Part shown: positions 13,862 to 21,995 of the stretch, piece by piece
How positions within the stretch are numbered: position 1 is the first letter of the stretch
Layout of the letters: each line of letters starts with the position of its first letter
NCBI GenBank assembly: GCA_964531805.1
Contig: CAZHGE010000030.1
Location: 1 to 26,801 of the forward strand
Direction: 5' to 3'
Length of the DNA stretch: 26,801 nucleotides
Source of the DNA: RGIG8767 sp964531805
GTDB taxonomy: Bacteria; Bacillota; Clostridia; Lachnospirales; Lachnospiraceae
Notes under the pieces: model-generated
What the model was told of the DNA's origin: nothing
The model's database searches: none
The model's input: the letters and a program-made list of their open reading frames with translations, nothing else
Position numbers and translations under genes: made by a program

Positions 13862-14452
13862 ATGAAAAAGAAAATTACTATGTTAATAACATTGCTTATG
13901 ATGACGATGGTCGCTTGTGGAAAATCAGGTGAAAATGGAAATGCTACTGAAGATAATGCTGTGGTAGAAACAGTGGATGTGGCAGATTCTGCAGAACTGC
14001 TTACAAATGTATGGAATACTTATGAAGAAGCAGACAAGTTTCCAATCGGCGGTGGTGACTATGAAAATATGGTCATGGATACAGTAGGTGCATTTGATGT
14101 GACAAAAACCGAAGATTTAGATTCTTTACTGGGCATGCCGGCAGCAGGCGCCGCTATGATTGATGATGCGGCATCCATGATGCATATGATGAATGCCAAT
14201 ACTTTTACAGCTGGTGCTTATCATTTAACAGATGCATCTCTTCAGCAGGATTTGGCAGATTTATTAAAAGATAATATTATGAACAGACAGTGGATGTGTG
14301 GGTTTCCGGATACTTTATTAATTGCATCTGTTGGTGGTGAGTATGTTGTTTCTGCATTTGGAAATGCTGAAATTATGGAAACATTCAAAACAAAACTTCA
14401 GGAGCAGTATGAAATAACAGAAGTCATTTATGAAGAGAGTTTGACAGAATAG
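13862..14452 (+). CDS. Lipoprotein of unknown function
   Basis: A 196-aa secreted lipoprotein. The signal peptide has a basic start (MKKK), a hydrophobic core and a lipobox ending MVAC, with Cys19 as lipidation site. A short acidic linker follows. The mature domain (about 43-196) contains a Met-rich helix (AASMMHMMNANTF) and ends GGEYVVSAFGNAEIMETFKTKL. The last part resembles, only by pattern, the DUF4358 lipoproteins often found beside MBOAT/DHHW pairs in Lachnospiraceae. I do not recognise a family with certainty. GGAGG precedes the ATG. It lies 79 bases before the MBOAT gene and may be cotranscribed with it. Confidence 0.75.
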   Translation: MKKKITMLITLLMMTMVACGKSGENGNATEDNAVVETVDVADSAELLTNVWNTYEEADKFPIGGGDYENMVMDTVGAFDVTKTEDLDSLLGMPAAGAAMIDDAASMMHMMNANTFTAGAYHLTDASLQQDLADLLKDNIMNRQWMCGFPDTLLIASVGGEYVVSAFGNAEIMETFKTKLQEQYEITEVIYEESLTE

Positions 14453-14531
14453 TTTTTTGTGATTTGTGATATATCAGGGGATTGTCAGGATCCTAAATAT
14501 CTAAAACTATAAAGAAAATAGGAGGGACACA

Positions 14532-15938
14532 ATGGTTTTTTCAGGGATCACATTCTTATATTATTTTTTACCATGTGTGTTACTCCTATATTTTTTTGTT
14601 CCTGCAAAAGCAAAAAATGTTGTCCTGCTTTTTGCGAGTTTGTTTTTTTATGCGTGGGGTGAGCCAGTTTATATCCTGTTGATGCTGTTGTCTATCTTTA
14701 TTGGATATGTTTCGGGTTTGTTGTTGGAAAAAACCATGCATGGACCAATTGGATGGATTACTCCTAAAGTAGTACTTACAGCAGCAGTAGGTATCTTTAC
14801 TATGCTGTTTGTTATTTTTAAATATACCGATTTTATCATCGAAAATGTAAATGCCGCAACGGGAATGAGTATTCCTTTGCGGCATATTGTGCTTCCGATT
14901 GGCATTAGTTTCTATACTTTTCAAATTATCAGTTATTTAGTAGATGTCTACCGGAAAGAAGTACCTGCACAAAAAAATCTGATTTCTCTTGCGCTGTATA
15001 TTTCCATGTTTCCACAGTTGATTGCGGGACCGATTGTACGGTATTCCACAGTGGCTGCACAAATGAAAGATCACAAGAGTACCTGGGAAGGAATAGAGCA
15101 GGGTATTACCCGCTTTGTAATAGGGTTATCTAAAAAAGTATTGATTGCGAATGAATTGGGAAGATTGTGTGAGTTGTATCGACAGACAACAGAACCTTCC
15201 ATTCTATACGCATGGCTTTATGCCATTGCTTTTGCTCTGCATATTTACTTTGATTTTTCCGGATATAGTGATATGGCAATTGGACTGGGAAAAATTTTTG
15301 GATTTACTTTCCCGGCAAACTTCAATTATCCTTATATTTCTGGAAGTATAACGGAGTTTTGGCGCAGATGGCATATGTCTTTAGGAACCTGGTTTCGGGA
15401 TTATTTGTATATTCCATTGGGTGGTAATCGTGTTTCAACTGTTAAGTGGTATCGGAATATTCTGGTTGTCTGGCTTTTTACTGGTATCTGGCATGGAGCT
15501 TCCTGGAACTTTGTGGTATGGGGACTTACGTTTGCGGTACTGCTTGTAATAGAGAAGAAAATACTGTTGAAGCATTTGCAGAAAGCAAGAGTGTGGAATC
15601 ATATCTATGTGTTGCTGGCACTAGTCCTTAGTTTCGTGATTTTTAATGCGGAGGATTTGCCCACGGCTATGATGGATATTCGAAACCTGTTTGGATTGGG
15701 TGGAATTCCAGTTCATAGTAAAGAAGCAGTATATTACGGAAAAAGTTTCTTTATTCTGATAGTAGCAGCAATAGTTGGCTGCACACCTTTTATTCATTTT
15801 GTTTTAGAAAAAATCGAGCAGAAACTGCCAAAAGTGATAGTGGTTATAAAGCCAGTTTGTCTCCTCTTTTTATTGGGACTATGCACTGCTTATTTAGTAG
15901 ATGGTTCTTTTAACCCATTTTTATATTTTCGGTTTTAG
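14532..15938 (+). CDS. MBOAT family membrane-bound O-acyltransferase (AlgI/DltB-like)
   Basis: A 468-aa polytopic enzyme that passes acyl groups from a cytoplasmic donor across the membrane to a cell-surface acceptor. The opening MVFSGITFLYYFLPCVLLLYF is typical of bacterial AlgI-like members. The conserved FWRRWHMSLGTWFRDYLYIP is at 276-295. The catalytic His is in TGIWHGASWNF (His321). About eleven membrane helices are visible. AGGAGGG precedes the ATG. The DHHW gene starts 12 bases after its stop, so the two are translationally linked and should act together, as AlgI/AlgJ-type or PatA/PatB-type pairs do. Acceptor (peptidoglycan, teichoic acid or exopolysaccharide) cannot be told. Confidence 0.93.
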   Translation: MVFSGITFLYYFLPCVLLLYFFVPAKAKNVVLLFASLFFYAWGEPVYILLMLLSIFIGYVSGLLLEKTMHGPIGWITPKVVLTAAVGIFTMLFVIFKYTDFIIENVNAATGMSIPLRHIVLPIGISFYTFQIISYLVDVYRKEVPAQKNLISLALYISMFPQLIAGPIVRYSTVAAQMKDHKSTWEGIEQGITRFVIGLSKKVLIANELGRLCELYRQTTEPSILYAWLYAIAFALHIYFDFSGYSDMAIGLGKIFGFTFPANFNYPYISGSITEFWRRWHMSLGTWFRDYLYIPLGGNRVSTVKWYRNILVVWLFTGIWHGASWNFVVWGLTFAVLLVIEKKILLKHLQKARVWNHIYVLLALVLSFVIFNAEDLPTAMMDIRNLFGLGGIPVHSKEAVYYGKSFFILIVAAIVGCTPFIHFVLEKIEQKLPKVIVVIKPVCLLFLLGLCTAYLVDGSFNPFLYFRF

Positions 15939-15950
15939 AAAGGAGCGTTC

Positions 15951-17039
15951 ATGAAGCGGGCAAAGATTATGGTTTGGACCTTGGCAATTGCATATGGCAT
16001 ATTGGTGCTTTTGACAGTATGTAAGCCAGATCAGGATTTTTCCATTACTGAGCGCCGTAAATTGGTACAGAAGCCCGAACTTACTTGGACCAGTATACAA
16101 AATGGCAATTTTATGACTGGTATAGAAAAATATGCAACAGATCAGTTTCCGTTTCGTGATGCTTTTCGATCTGTAAAAGCAATATTTTCAACGGGTATTC
16201 TTCAAAATAAGGATACGAACGGGATTTATTATAGGGACGGATATTTGGCGCAGATGGAATATCCTATGGATGAAGAATCTATCAAACGTGCTGCGGCTAT
16301 TTTTTCTCAGATAAATGAGAATTACTTCACAGGAACAAATGTAAATCCATATATCTGTGTAATCCCGGATAAAAATTATGTGTTAGCTGGAAATGAATAT
16401 CTGACCATGGATTATGAGAAGTTTGTGCATTTGGTGGAAAAGGAAGCTGCTTTTGCACAGCCTATTTCTATTATAGAACATATTCAACTGTCAGACTTTT
16501 ATAAGACGGATACCCATTGGAAGCAAGAAGAAATTATAGATATTGCATTGAAAATAGCGGAAGAAATGCAGACACCTTTATCGGGAGAATACGAGTCTAA
16601 AAGACTGGATACACCTTTTTATGGCGTTTATTATGGACAGAGGGCGTTACCTGTTGTTCCGGATACGATTACCTATTGTTCCAATTCGATTTTGGAGAGT
16701 TGTCAGGTATATGATCATGAAAATAAAAAAGAAATTCCAATGTATGATTTTTCAAAGGCAGACGGAAGGGACCCTTATGAGTTGTTTTTAGGTGGAAATG
16801 TATCTTTGGTTACTATTGAAAACCCATATGCACTTTCTGAGAAAGAATTAGTGGTATTTGGTGATTCCTTTAGTCGAAGTATTGTACCTTTGCTGGTAGA
16901 AGGCTATGCAAAGACCACAGTAGTAGATATCCGTTATCTTCCTAGTATTTCTGTGGGAAATTATATTAATTTTACGAATCAGGATGTTCTTTTCCTATAT
17001 AGTACATCTGTTTTAAATAACAGCATTACATTGAAATAA
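15951..17039 (+). CDS. DHHW/AlgJ-like SGNH-fold partner of the MBOAT enzyme
   Basis: A 362-aa protein with an N-terminal signal anchor (about 6-23) and an extracytoplasmic SGNH-hydrolase-like domain. The second catalytic block is YKTDTHW (Asp187/His189 region), the variant that names the DHHW family. A GDSFSRS block near the C-terminus carries the nucleophile Ser306. Such proteins transfer the acyl group delivered by an MBOAT partner to a wall polymer. AAAGGAG precedes the ATG. I see no clear terminator after it. Together with the MBOAT gene it forms a two-part surface O-acylation machine. Confidence 0.88.
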   Translation: MKRAKIMVWTLAIAYGILVLLTVCKPDQDFSITERRKLVQKPELTWTSIQNGNFMTGIEKYATDQFPFRDAFRSVKAIFSTGILQNKDTNGIYYRDGYLAQMEYPMDEESIKRAAAIFSQINENYFTGTNVNPYICVIPDKNYVLAGNEYLTMDYEKFVHLVEKEAAFAQPISIIEHIQLSDFYKTDTHWKQEEIIDIALKIAEEMQTPLSGEYESKRLDTPFYGVYYGQRALPVVPDTITYCSNSILESCQVYDHENKKEIPMYDFSKADGRDPYELFLGGNVSLVTIENPYALSEKELVVFGDSFSRSIVPLLVEGYAKTTVVDIRYLPSISVGNYINFTNQDVLFLYSTSVLNNSITLK

Positions 17040-17114
17040 ATAATAACTCTCAAATGAGAAATAAGTCTGTTTAATGAGAAAAAATTACCAATTTGCAGAG
17101 GCAATTTTAGTCTA

Positions 17115-17153
17115 TTTTCAAAACTATTCGCACATTTTATAATATGGTATAAT
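17115..17153 (+). promoter_or_regulatory. Candidate promoter(s) of the EAL gene
   Basis: Two TATAAT boxes occur, at 17138-17143 and 17148-17153. The first has TTTTCA 17 bases upstream (17115-17120); the second has only a poor -35. One of them probably drives the gene at 17208. Confidence 0.45.
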
Positions 17154-17207
17154 AGTCCTATATTATGGAGCCAAAACATCTGAAAAGGTTAGAAAGGCAG
17201 GGATAAT

Positions 17208-18848
17208 ATGGGACTAGATAAGACAGGCCTTGACAGTAGAATATTTGATGCTTTATCCGTAACTTCTAGAAGAAGGTATGTGTATGCATGTAATATGCAG
17301 ACAGGAGTTTCCAGATGGTCTGCTCATGTGGCAGAAAATTTTGATATGCCAGGTGAATATTTTAATAATGCGGATGAATTATGGGGCAGACTCCTTCATC
17401 CAGAAGACAGGGAAAAATATTTTGAAGATATCCGCGCTATTTTTAACGGAGAGAAAGATGATCATGTATTAGATTATCGTGTACTAGATAAGAATGGTAA
17501 TTATGTCATGTGTACATGCCGTGGAACCGTATCCCGTGGAAAAAACGGAGAACCCGATTTATTTGCTGGAACGATTTTAAATCATGGGATTACCGAATTG
17601 GTCGATGCCACGACTAATTTATATAATGTGTATAGTTTTTTACAGGCAATTCGTAAAAGAAGCGGTGAAAAATGGTTGATTATGCAGTTGGGAATTAATC
17701 GTTTTTCAATTGTAAATGATGTTTATGGATATGCGTTTGGTGATCGTGTTTTAAAGCATTTTGCGGATAATCTTGTTACGCTTACAAAAGGTATTGGTGC
17801 TGTATATCGAATGGACGGCGCGAAATTTGCGATTATATTACCGGATGCAACGATAGATGTAGAGGAATTATATTCCCGTATTCAACAGATGACCAAAAAT
17901 GAAATGATAATTGACGGCAATCATATTCCGTTGACTATTTCCTGCGGTGTTGTAAAGACAGATCATGCGGATACCGGGGAATATACGATACAGGCAAGTG
18001 CCAGTTATGCGTTGGATAAGTCAAAGCATACAAAGCATGGAGAACTGGTATTTTTTCAGGATGAATTTCAAGAATACAGCCGTACTACACTGGAATTATT
18101 AGATGTAATGAGGCAGAATGTGGTAGAAGGCTGCAAAGGTTTCTATATGTGTTATCAACCGGTAGTGGAAGCAGATTCCCGTAAGATTATTGGTATGGAG
18201 GCGCTTCTTAGATGGAATAGAGAGCCTTTTGGAGAGGTTCCTCCAGGAAGATTTATTCCATGGCTGGAAAACGACCCTTGTTTCTTTGAACTGGGTAATT
18301 GGATTTTAGAACAGGCGCTGACAGAGGGAAAACACATTATTAAAGATAATCCGAATTTTGTGATTAATGTAAATGTTTCGGCTACACAGTTGGAACGTAG
18401 AAAGTTCCGTGAATCTGTACTGGATATTTTACATAGAACCGGATTCCCGGCAAAAAATCTCTGTTTGGAATTAACAGAGCGGTGCCGTGCCATGGATAAG
18501 GAATATTTAAAAGAAGAGATTCATTTTCTTCGTTCGAATGGAATCAAGGTTGCTCTGGATGATTTTGGAACAGGCCAATCTTCTTTGGAATTGTTATGTG
18601 AATTTCCATTTGATCTGCTTAAGATTGATAGAGGGTTTGTACGTGATATCGAGATGAACCGTGCGGCACAAGTGGTAGTGGATTCTATCGTACAGTGTGC
18701 GAATGGATTAGGTATGCAGGTCTGTGTGGAAGGTGTTGAAAATGAACAGCTTCGTGACTTTATCAGACAGTATGGAGCCCACAGTCATCAGGGATATTTA
18801 TATTCGAGACCAATCCGAATGGAACAATTTATGGAATTAATGGTATAG
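17208..18848 (+). CDS. PAS - degenerate GGDEF - EAL protein, predicted c-di-GMP phosphodiesterase
   Basis: A 546-aa soluble signalling protein with no membrane helix. Residues about 25-127 form a PAS domain (WSAHVAENFDMP, LHPEDREKYFEDI, YRVLDKNGNYVMC). Residues about 130-285 form a GGDEF-like domain whose signature is replaced by MDGAKF (202-207), so it should not make c-di-GMP. Residues about 300-546 form an EAL domain with all key motifs: EALLRW (331), NVSATQLE, ELTER (421), DDFGTG (451), KIDRGFV (472), EGVE (508) and QGYLYSRP (528). It should hydrolyse c-di-GMP to pGpG, gated by the PAS and possibly by GTP on the dead GGDEF. GGGATA is a weak ribosome site; AAAGGCAGGG lies further up. Confidence 0.92.
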   Translation: MGLDKTGLDSRIFDALSVTSRRRYVYACNMQTGVSRWSAHVAENFDMPGEYFNNADELWGRLLHPEDREKYFEDIRAIFNGEKDDHVLDYRVLDKNGNYVMCTCRGTVSRGKNGEPDLFAGTILNHGITELVDATTNLYNVYSFLQAIRKRSGEKWLIMQLGINRFSIVNDVYGYAFGDRVLKHFADNLVTLTKGIGAVYRMDGAKFAIILPDATIDVEELYSRIQQMTKNEMIIDGNHIPLTISCGVVKTDHADTGEYTIQASASYALDKSKHTKHGELVFFQDEFQEYSRTTLELLDVMRQNVVEGCKGFYMCYQPVVEADSRKIIGMEALLRWNREPFGEVPPGRFIPWLENDPCFFELGNWILEQALTEGKHIIKDNPNFVINVNVSATQLERRKFRESVLDILHRTGFPAKNLCLELTERCRAMDKEYLKEEIHFLRSNGIKVALDDFGTGQSSLELLCEFPFDLLKIDRGFVRDIEMNRAAQVVVDSIVQCANGLGMQVCVEGVENEQLRDFIRQYGAHSHQGYLYSRPIRMEQFMELMV

Positions 18849-18850
18849 AA

Positions 18851-18881
18851 AAAGAAGGTGCAGAAGTGCATCTTCTTTTTT
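18851..18881 (+). terminator. Intrinsic terminator after the EAL gene
   Basis: AAGAAGGTGCA pairs with TGCATCTTCTT (one G-U) around GAAG, followed by a T-tract. Confidence 0.85.
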
Positions 18882-18907
18882 GTCGTCAAGGTGTTTGTGA
18901 AAAAACA

Positions 18908-18939
18908 AGATTCCGTAGTGATTGTTCACTACGGAATCT
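18908..18939 (-). terminator. Intrinsic terminator of cellobiose phosphorylase gene
   Basis: AGATTCCGTAGTGA pairs perfectly with TCACTACGGAATCT (14 bp, 4-base loop). On the minus strand the stem is followed by TGTTTTTT. It lies about 40 bases past the stop of the minus-strand gene. Confidence 0.85.
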
Positions 18940-18980
18940 CGTTTTAAGGTTAACATTTATAAGGATTGATATATGACTGA

Positions 18981-21413
18981 TTACATGATAGCTGTAACGT
19001 TATATACTTTCTTTCCTTCTTCGATAGGAATTAAGTTGCCTTCAACTTCTTTGCCATCCACGATCATCTTTTTGATACCCTTCTGGCTTCCATTAGGATT
19101 CTCTACTTTGATGATGTATTCAGCACCACGGAAAGTTCTCTTAATAGTCATATCTTTGATTGTATCAGGAATACAAGGATCTACTACAAGACCATCAAAA
19201 TCAGGACGAATACCTAAAATATGCTGGGATACATTAGTAAATGTCCATGCAGCTGTACCTGTTAACCAGCTGTTCTTAGCTTCACCATGATTTTTTGCAT
19301 CCTTACCAGCGATCATCTGTGCGTAAGCATATGGCTCTGCGCGGTGAATTTCACTGATATCTTCTGTATAAGCAGGACAAGTTCTCTTGTATACTTCAAA
19401 TGCACGGTTACCACGTCCAATAACAGTTTCTGCGATAGAAATCCAAGGATTGTTATGGCAGAAGATACCGGCATTCTCTTTGTATCCTGGTGGATAAGAA
19501 GAGATTTCACCAAGATTTACATAGTATTTCTGGTACGCAGGCTGTAATAATACGATACCGTATTTTGTATCCAGTCTTTCTTTAACAGAATCAAGAGCTT
19601 TTTCAGCCAGTTTTTCTTCTACACCGATACCTGCCATTACGCACATACCCTGTGGCTCAATATAAATCTGGCCTTCTTCACATTTGTGTGAACCGATAAT
19701 ATCACTGTTTGCATCGTAAGCACGAACGAACCATTCTCCGTCCCATCCAGCAGTAACAACTGCCTGATACATGTCAGCAACTTTTGCACGAACTTCTTTC
19801 GCTTCATCAGCTAAGCCCATCTTTTCGCAGATAGTAGCATATTCATTACCATATTTAACGTACATACCGGCAATAAATACAGATTCTGCAACTGGTCCTT
19901 CGCTAGGTCCTGTTGTCTGGAAGGATTCACCCGGTGTTTCTGAGAAACAGTTCAGGTTCAGACAGTCATTCCAGTCAGCACGTCCGATAAGAGGAAGCTT
20001 ATGAGGTCCTTTTCTAGTATCAAAATAGTTAAATGAACGGCGTAAATGCTCCATAAGAGGCTGAGCCAATTCTACTTTGTTATCAAAAGGTACCATTTCA
20101 TCTAAGATGGAATAGTCACCTGTTTCACGAATATAAGCAGATGTACCTGCAATCAGCCATAATGGATCGTCATTGAATCCGCTTCCGATATCCATGTTAC
20201 CAGTCTTAGTAAGAGGCTGATACTGATGATAAGCACTACCATCTTCAAACTGTGTAGAAGCGATATCAATAATACGTTCTCTTGCTGATTCTGGAATCAG
20301 ATGAACGAAACCAAGTAAATCCTGGCTGGAATCTCTGAATCCCATACCACGTCCCATACCGGACTCATAATAAGAAGCAGAACGAGACATATTAAAGGTA
20401 ACCATACACTGATACTGGTTCCAAATATTTACCATACGGCAAAGCTTGTCGTCTTCTGTTTCCAAAGTATATTTGCTAAGTAAGTTGTTCCAATATTCTT
20501 TGAGAGCAGCTAAAGCGGCATCTGCCTTCTCTACTGTGTTATAACGCTCTAACATAGCATGAGCAGGTTTCTTATTAATTACATTAAGAGATTCCCATTT
20601 TTCTTCTACAGGGTTCTCGATATAACCAAGTACAAATACATAAGAAACTTCTTCACCTGGCTGTAAAGTTGCTTTTAACTGGAAAGAACCGATTGGTGAC
20701 CAGCCGCTTGCAACAGAATTCTTAGAAGCACCTTCTTCGATTACTTCCGGATAAGATGGGCTTCTGTAAGCACCAAGGAAAGAATCTCTGTCAGTATCAA
20801 AACCAGCAACTGGTTCGTTTACTGCGTAAACCGCATAGTGGTTACGACGTTCACGGTATTCTGTTTTATGATAGATTACAGATGGTTCTAATTCTACTTC
20901 ACCTGTATTTAAGTTACGCTGGAAATTTGTGCTGTCATCAACAGCATTCCATAAACAGAATTCAATATATGAGAATAAAGAAACTTCTTTTGCAGCATTG
21001 CTGTTGTTCTTTAAAGTAACTTTGTTAATTTCGCAATTATCACCGATTGGAACAAATGCAGTAACGTTTGCTGCTAAATCATTCTTGCTGCTTTCAAAAA
21101 CAGTATATCCAAGACCATGACGGCATGCGTAAGAATCGAGAGCAGTCTGTGTTGGCTGCCAGCCTGGATTCCATACTGTATCATTATCTTTGATATAGAA
21201 GTATCTTCCGTTGTTATCATAAGGAACATTGTTGTAACGATATCTGGTAAGACGAAGAAGCTTAGCATCTTTGTAAAAACTATAGCCGCCACCAGTGTTA
21301 GAGATTAGTGAAAAGAAACTTTCGCAGCCAAGGTAGTTGATCCAAGGAAGCGGAGTCTTAGGTGAAGTAATCACGTACTCTTTGTTTGAATCATCAAAAT
21401 AACCGAATTTCAT
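18981..21413 (-). CDS. Cellobiose phosphorylase, glycoside hydrolase family 94
   Basis: An 810-aa cytoplasmic enzyme that splits cellobiose with phosphate into glucose 1-phosphate and glucose, saving ATP. The N-terminal beta-sandwich starts MKFGYFDDSNKEYVITSPKT and contains PWINYLG and ISNTGGGYSF. The (alpha/alpha)6 barrel holds YYESGMGRGMGFRDSSQD and GRADWNDCLNLN. By alignment with known GH94 enzymes the general acid is the second Asp of DWND (Asp483). Length matches characterised cellobiose phosphorylases (about 811 aa) and is shorter than cellodextrin phosphorylases. It is divergent from the lacI gene, and an operator-like site lies 100 bases upstream. Start codon preceded by GGAGAGGG. Confidence 0.93.
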   Translation of the reverse strand: MKFGYFDDSNKEYVITSPKTPLPWINYLGCESFFSLISNTGGGYSFYKDAKLLRLTRYRYNNVPYDNNGRYFYIKDNDTVWNPGWQPTQTALDSYACRHGLGYTVFESSKNDLAANVTAFVPIGDNCEINKVTLKNNSNAAKEVSLFSYIEFCLWNAVDDSTNFQRNLNTGEVELEPSVIYHKTEYRERRNHYAVYAVNEPVAGFDTDRDSFLGAYRSPSYPEVIEEGASKNSVASGWSPIGSFQLKATLQPGEEVSYVFVLGYIENPVEEKWESLNVINKKPAHAMLERYNTVEKADAALAALKEYWNNLLSKYTLETEDDKLCRMVNIWNQYQCMVTFNMSRSASYYESGMGRGMGFRDSSQDLLGFVHLIPESARERIIDIASTQFEDGSAYHQYQPLTKTGNMDIGSGFNDDPLWLIAGTSAYIRETGDYSILDEMVPFDNKVELAQPLMEHLRRSFNYFDTRKGPHKLPLIGRADWNDCLNLNCFSETPGESFQTTGPSEGPVAESVFIAGMYVKYGNEYATICEKMGLADEAKEVRAKVADMYQAVVTAGWDGEWFVRAYDANSDIIGSHKCEEGQIYIEPQGMCVMAGIGVEEKLAEKALDSVKERLDTKYGIVLLQPAYQKYYVNLGEISSYPPGYKENAGIFCHNNPWISIAETVIGRGNRAFEVYKRTCPAYTEDISEIHRAEPYAYAQMIAGKDAKNHGEAKNSWLTGTAAWTFTNVSQHILGIRPDFDGLVVDPCIPDTIKDMTIKRTFRGAEYIIKVENPNGSQKGIKKMIVDGKEVEGNLIPIEEGKKVYNVTAIM

Positions 21414-21470
21414 AAAACCCTCTCCATTTTCTATAATATATGTATCTATATAATAATAGCGGCATTCGAT

Positions 21471-21499
21471 TTATAAATTATATAAACAAAAGCCGCCAA
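21471..21499 (-). promoter_or_regulatory. Candidate promoter of the cellobiose phosphorylase gene
   Basis: On the minus strand, TTGGCG (21499-21494), a 17-base spacer and TTATAA (21476-21471). The operator-like 20-mer at 21514-21533 sits 14 bases upstream of the -35. Other AT-rich -10 boxes nearby make the choice uncertain. Confidence 0.4.
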
Positions 21500-21513
21500 A
21501 ATTATCAGGGAAA

Positions 21514-21533
21514 ACGAAAACGATTAAGTAAAC
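21514..21533. promoter_or_regulatory. Operator-like site 1 (phosphorylase side)
   Basis: ACGAAAACGATTAAGTAAAC, identical to site 2. It has an imperfect dyad around a central CG, as LacI-family operators do. It also matches the CcpA cre consensus at about 11 of 14 positions, so either protein could bind. Confidence 0.6.
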
Positions 21534-21869
21534 GGAGAAAAAAGAAAATTCTTCAAAAGAATTTAATTAGAGTATAGGAGATAATTGTAAAAAAAGCAAG
21601 TAAAATCAAGCATTTCTTTAAAAAATTTTTTGAAAAACGTTTTCCTTAAAAGGTGATAAGAAAATGGTATAGAAATAACAAAAACCTTTTCGTAAATCTG
21701 CCTTAGCAGAAATACACCTAAAAATGAGAGCATATATAATAGGAAGAAACTCGTTCCAAACTGCAAAAAAGACAAGATAGGACTCTGATAAAATGCACAA
21801 ATTGGATAAAAGAAAAGTGTTTAAAACTAACAAAATGTAAAATTTGACTAAAAAAATTATAAAAAAGCG

Positions 21870-21898
21870 TTGCATTTCAGAGCAAAGTGTTATATATT
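21870..21898 (+). promoter_or_regulatory. Promoter of the lacI-family gene
   Basis: TTGCAT (21870-21875), a 17-base spacer and TATATT (21893-21898). Predicted transcription start is near 21905, right at the operator-like site. Confidence 0.6.
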
Positions 21899-21904
21899 AA
21901 TTTT

Positions 21905-21924
21905 ACGAAAACGATTAAGTAAAC
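21905..21924. promoter_or_regulatory. Operator-like site 2 (lacI side)
   Basis: The same 20-mer as site 1, in the same orientation, lying over the predicted transcription start of the lacI gene. This is a classical place for repression, here perhaps autoregulation. Confidence 0.65.
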
Positions 21925-21995
21925 AAACCCTTGTACATGGACCCCTTTTTTAGTTGAGACTGCCAGGAAGTCCTTGTAGTAAGGAGGAGATTCAA

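Larger units (their letters stand above)
21414..21995. other. Long divergent regulatory region between phosphorylase and lacI genes
   Basis: About 580 bases, very AT-rich, without a credible gene. It holds two identical 20-mers (21514-21533, 21905-21924) 391 bases apart, a promoter for each flanking gene, and a 100-base untranslated leader for lacI. The middle (about 21545-21865) shows no structure I can name. Open frames there on the minus strand lack coding character. Confidence 0.6.

Noticed and set aside
21563..21875. Minus-strand frames of 70 and 85 codons between the phosphorylase and lacI genes
   Set aside because: Phe/Leu-rich products from AT-rich DNA, no ribosome site, overlapping each other in different frames.
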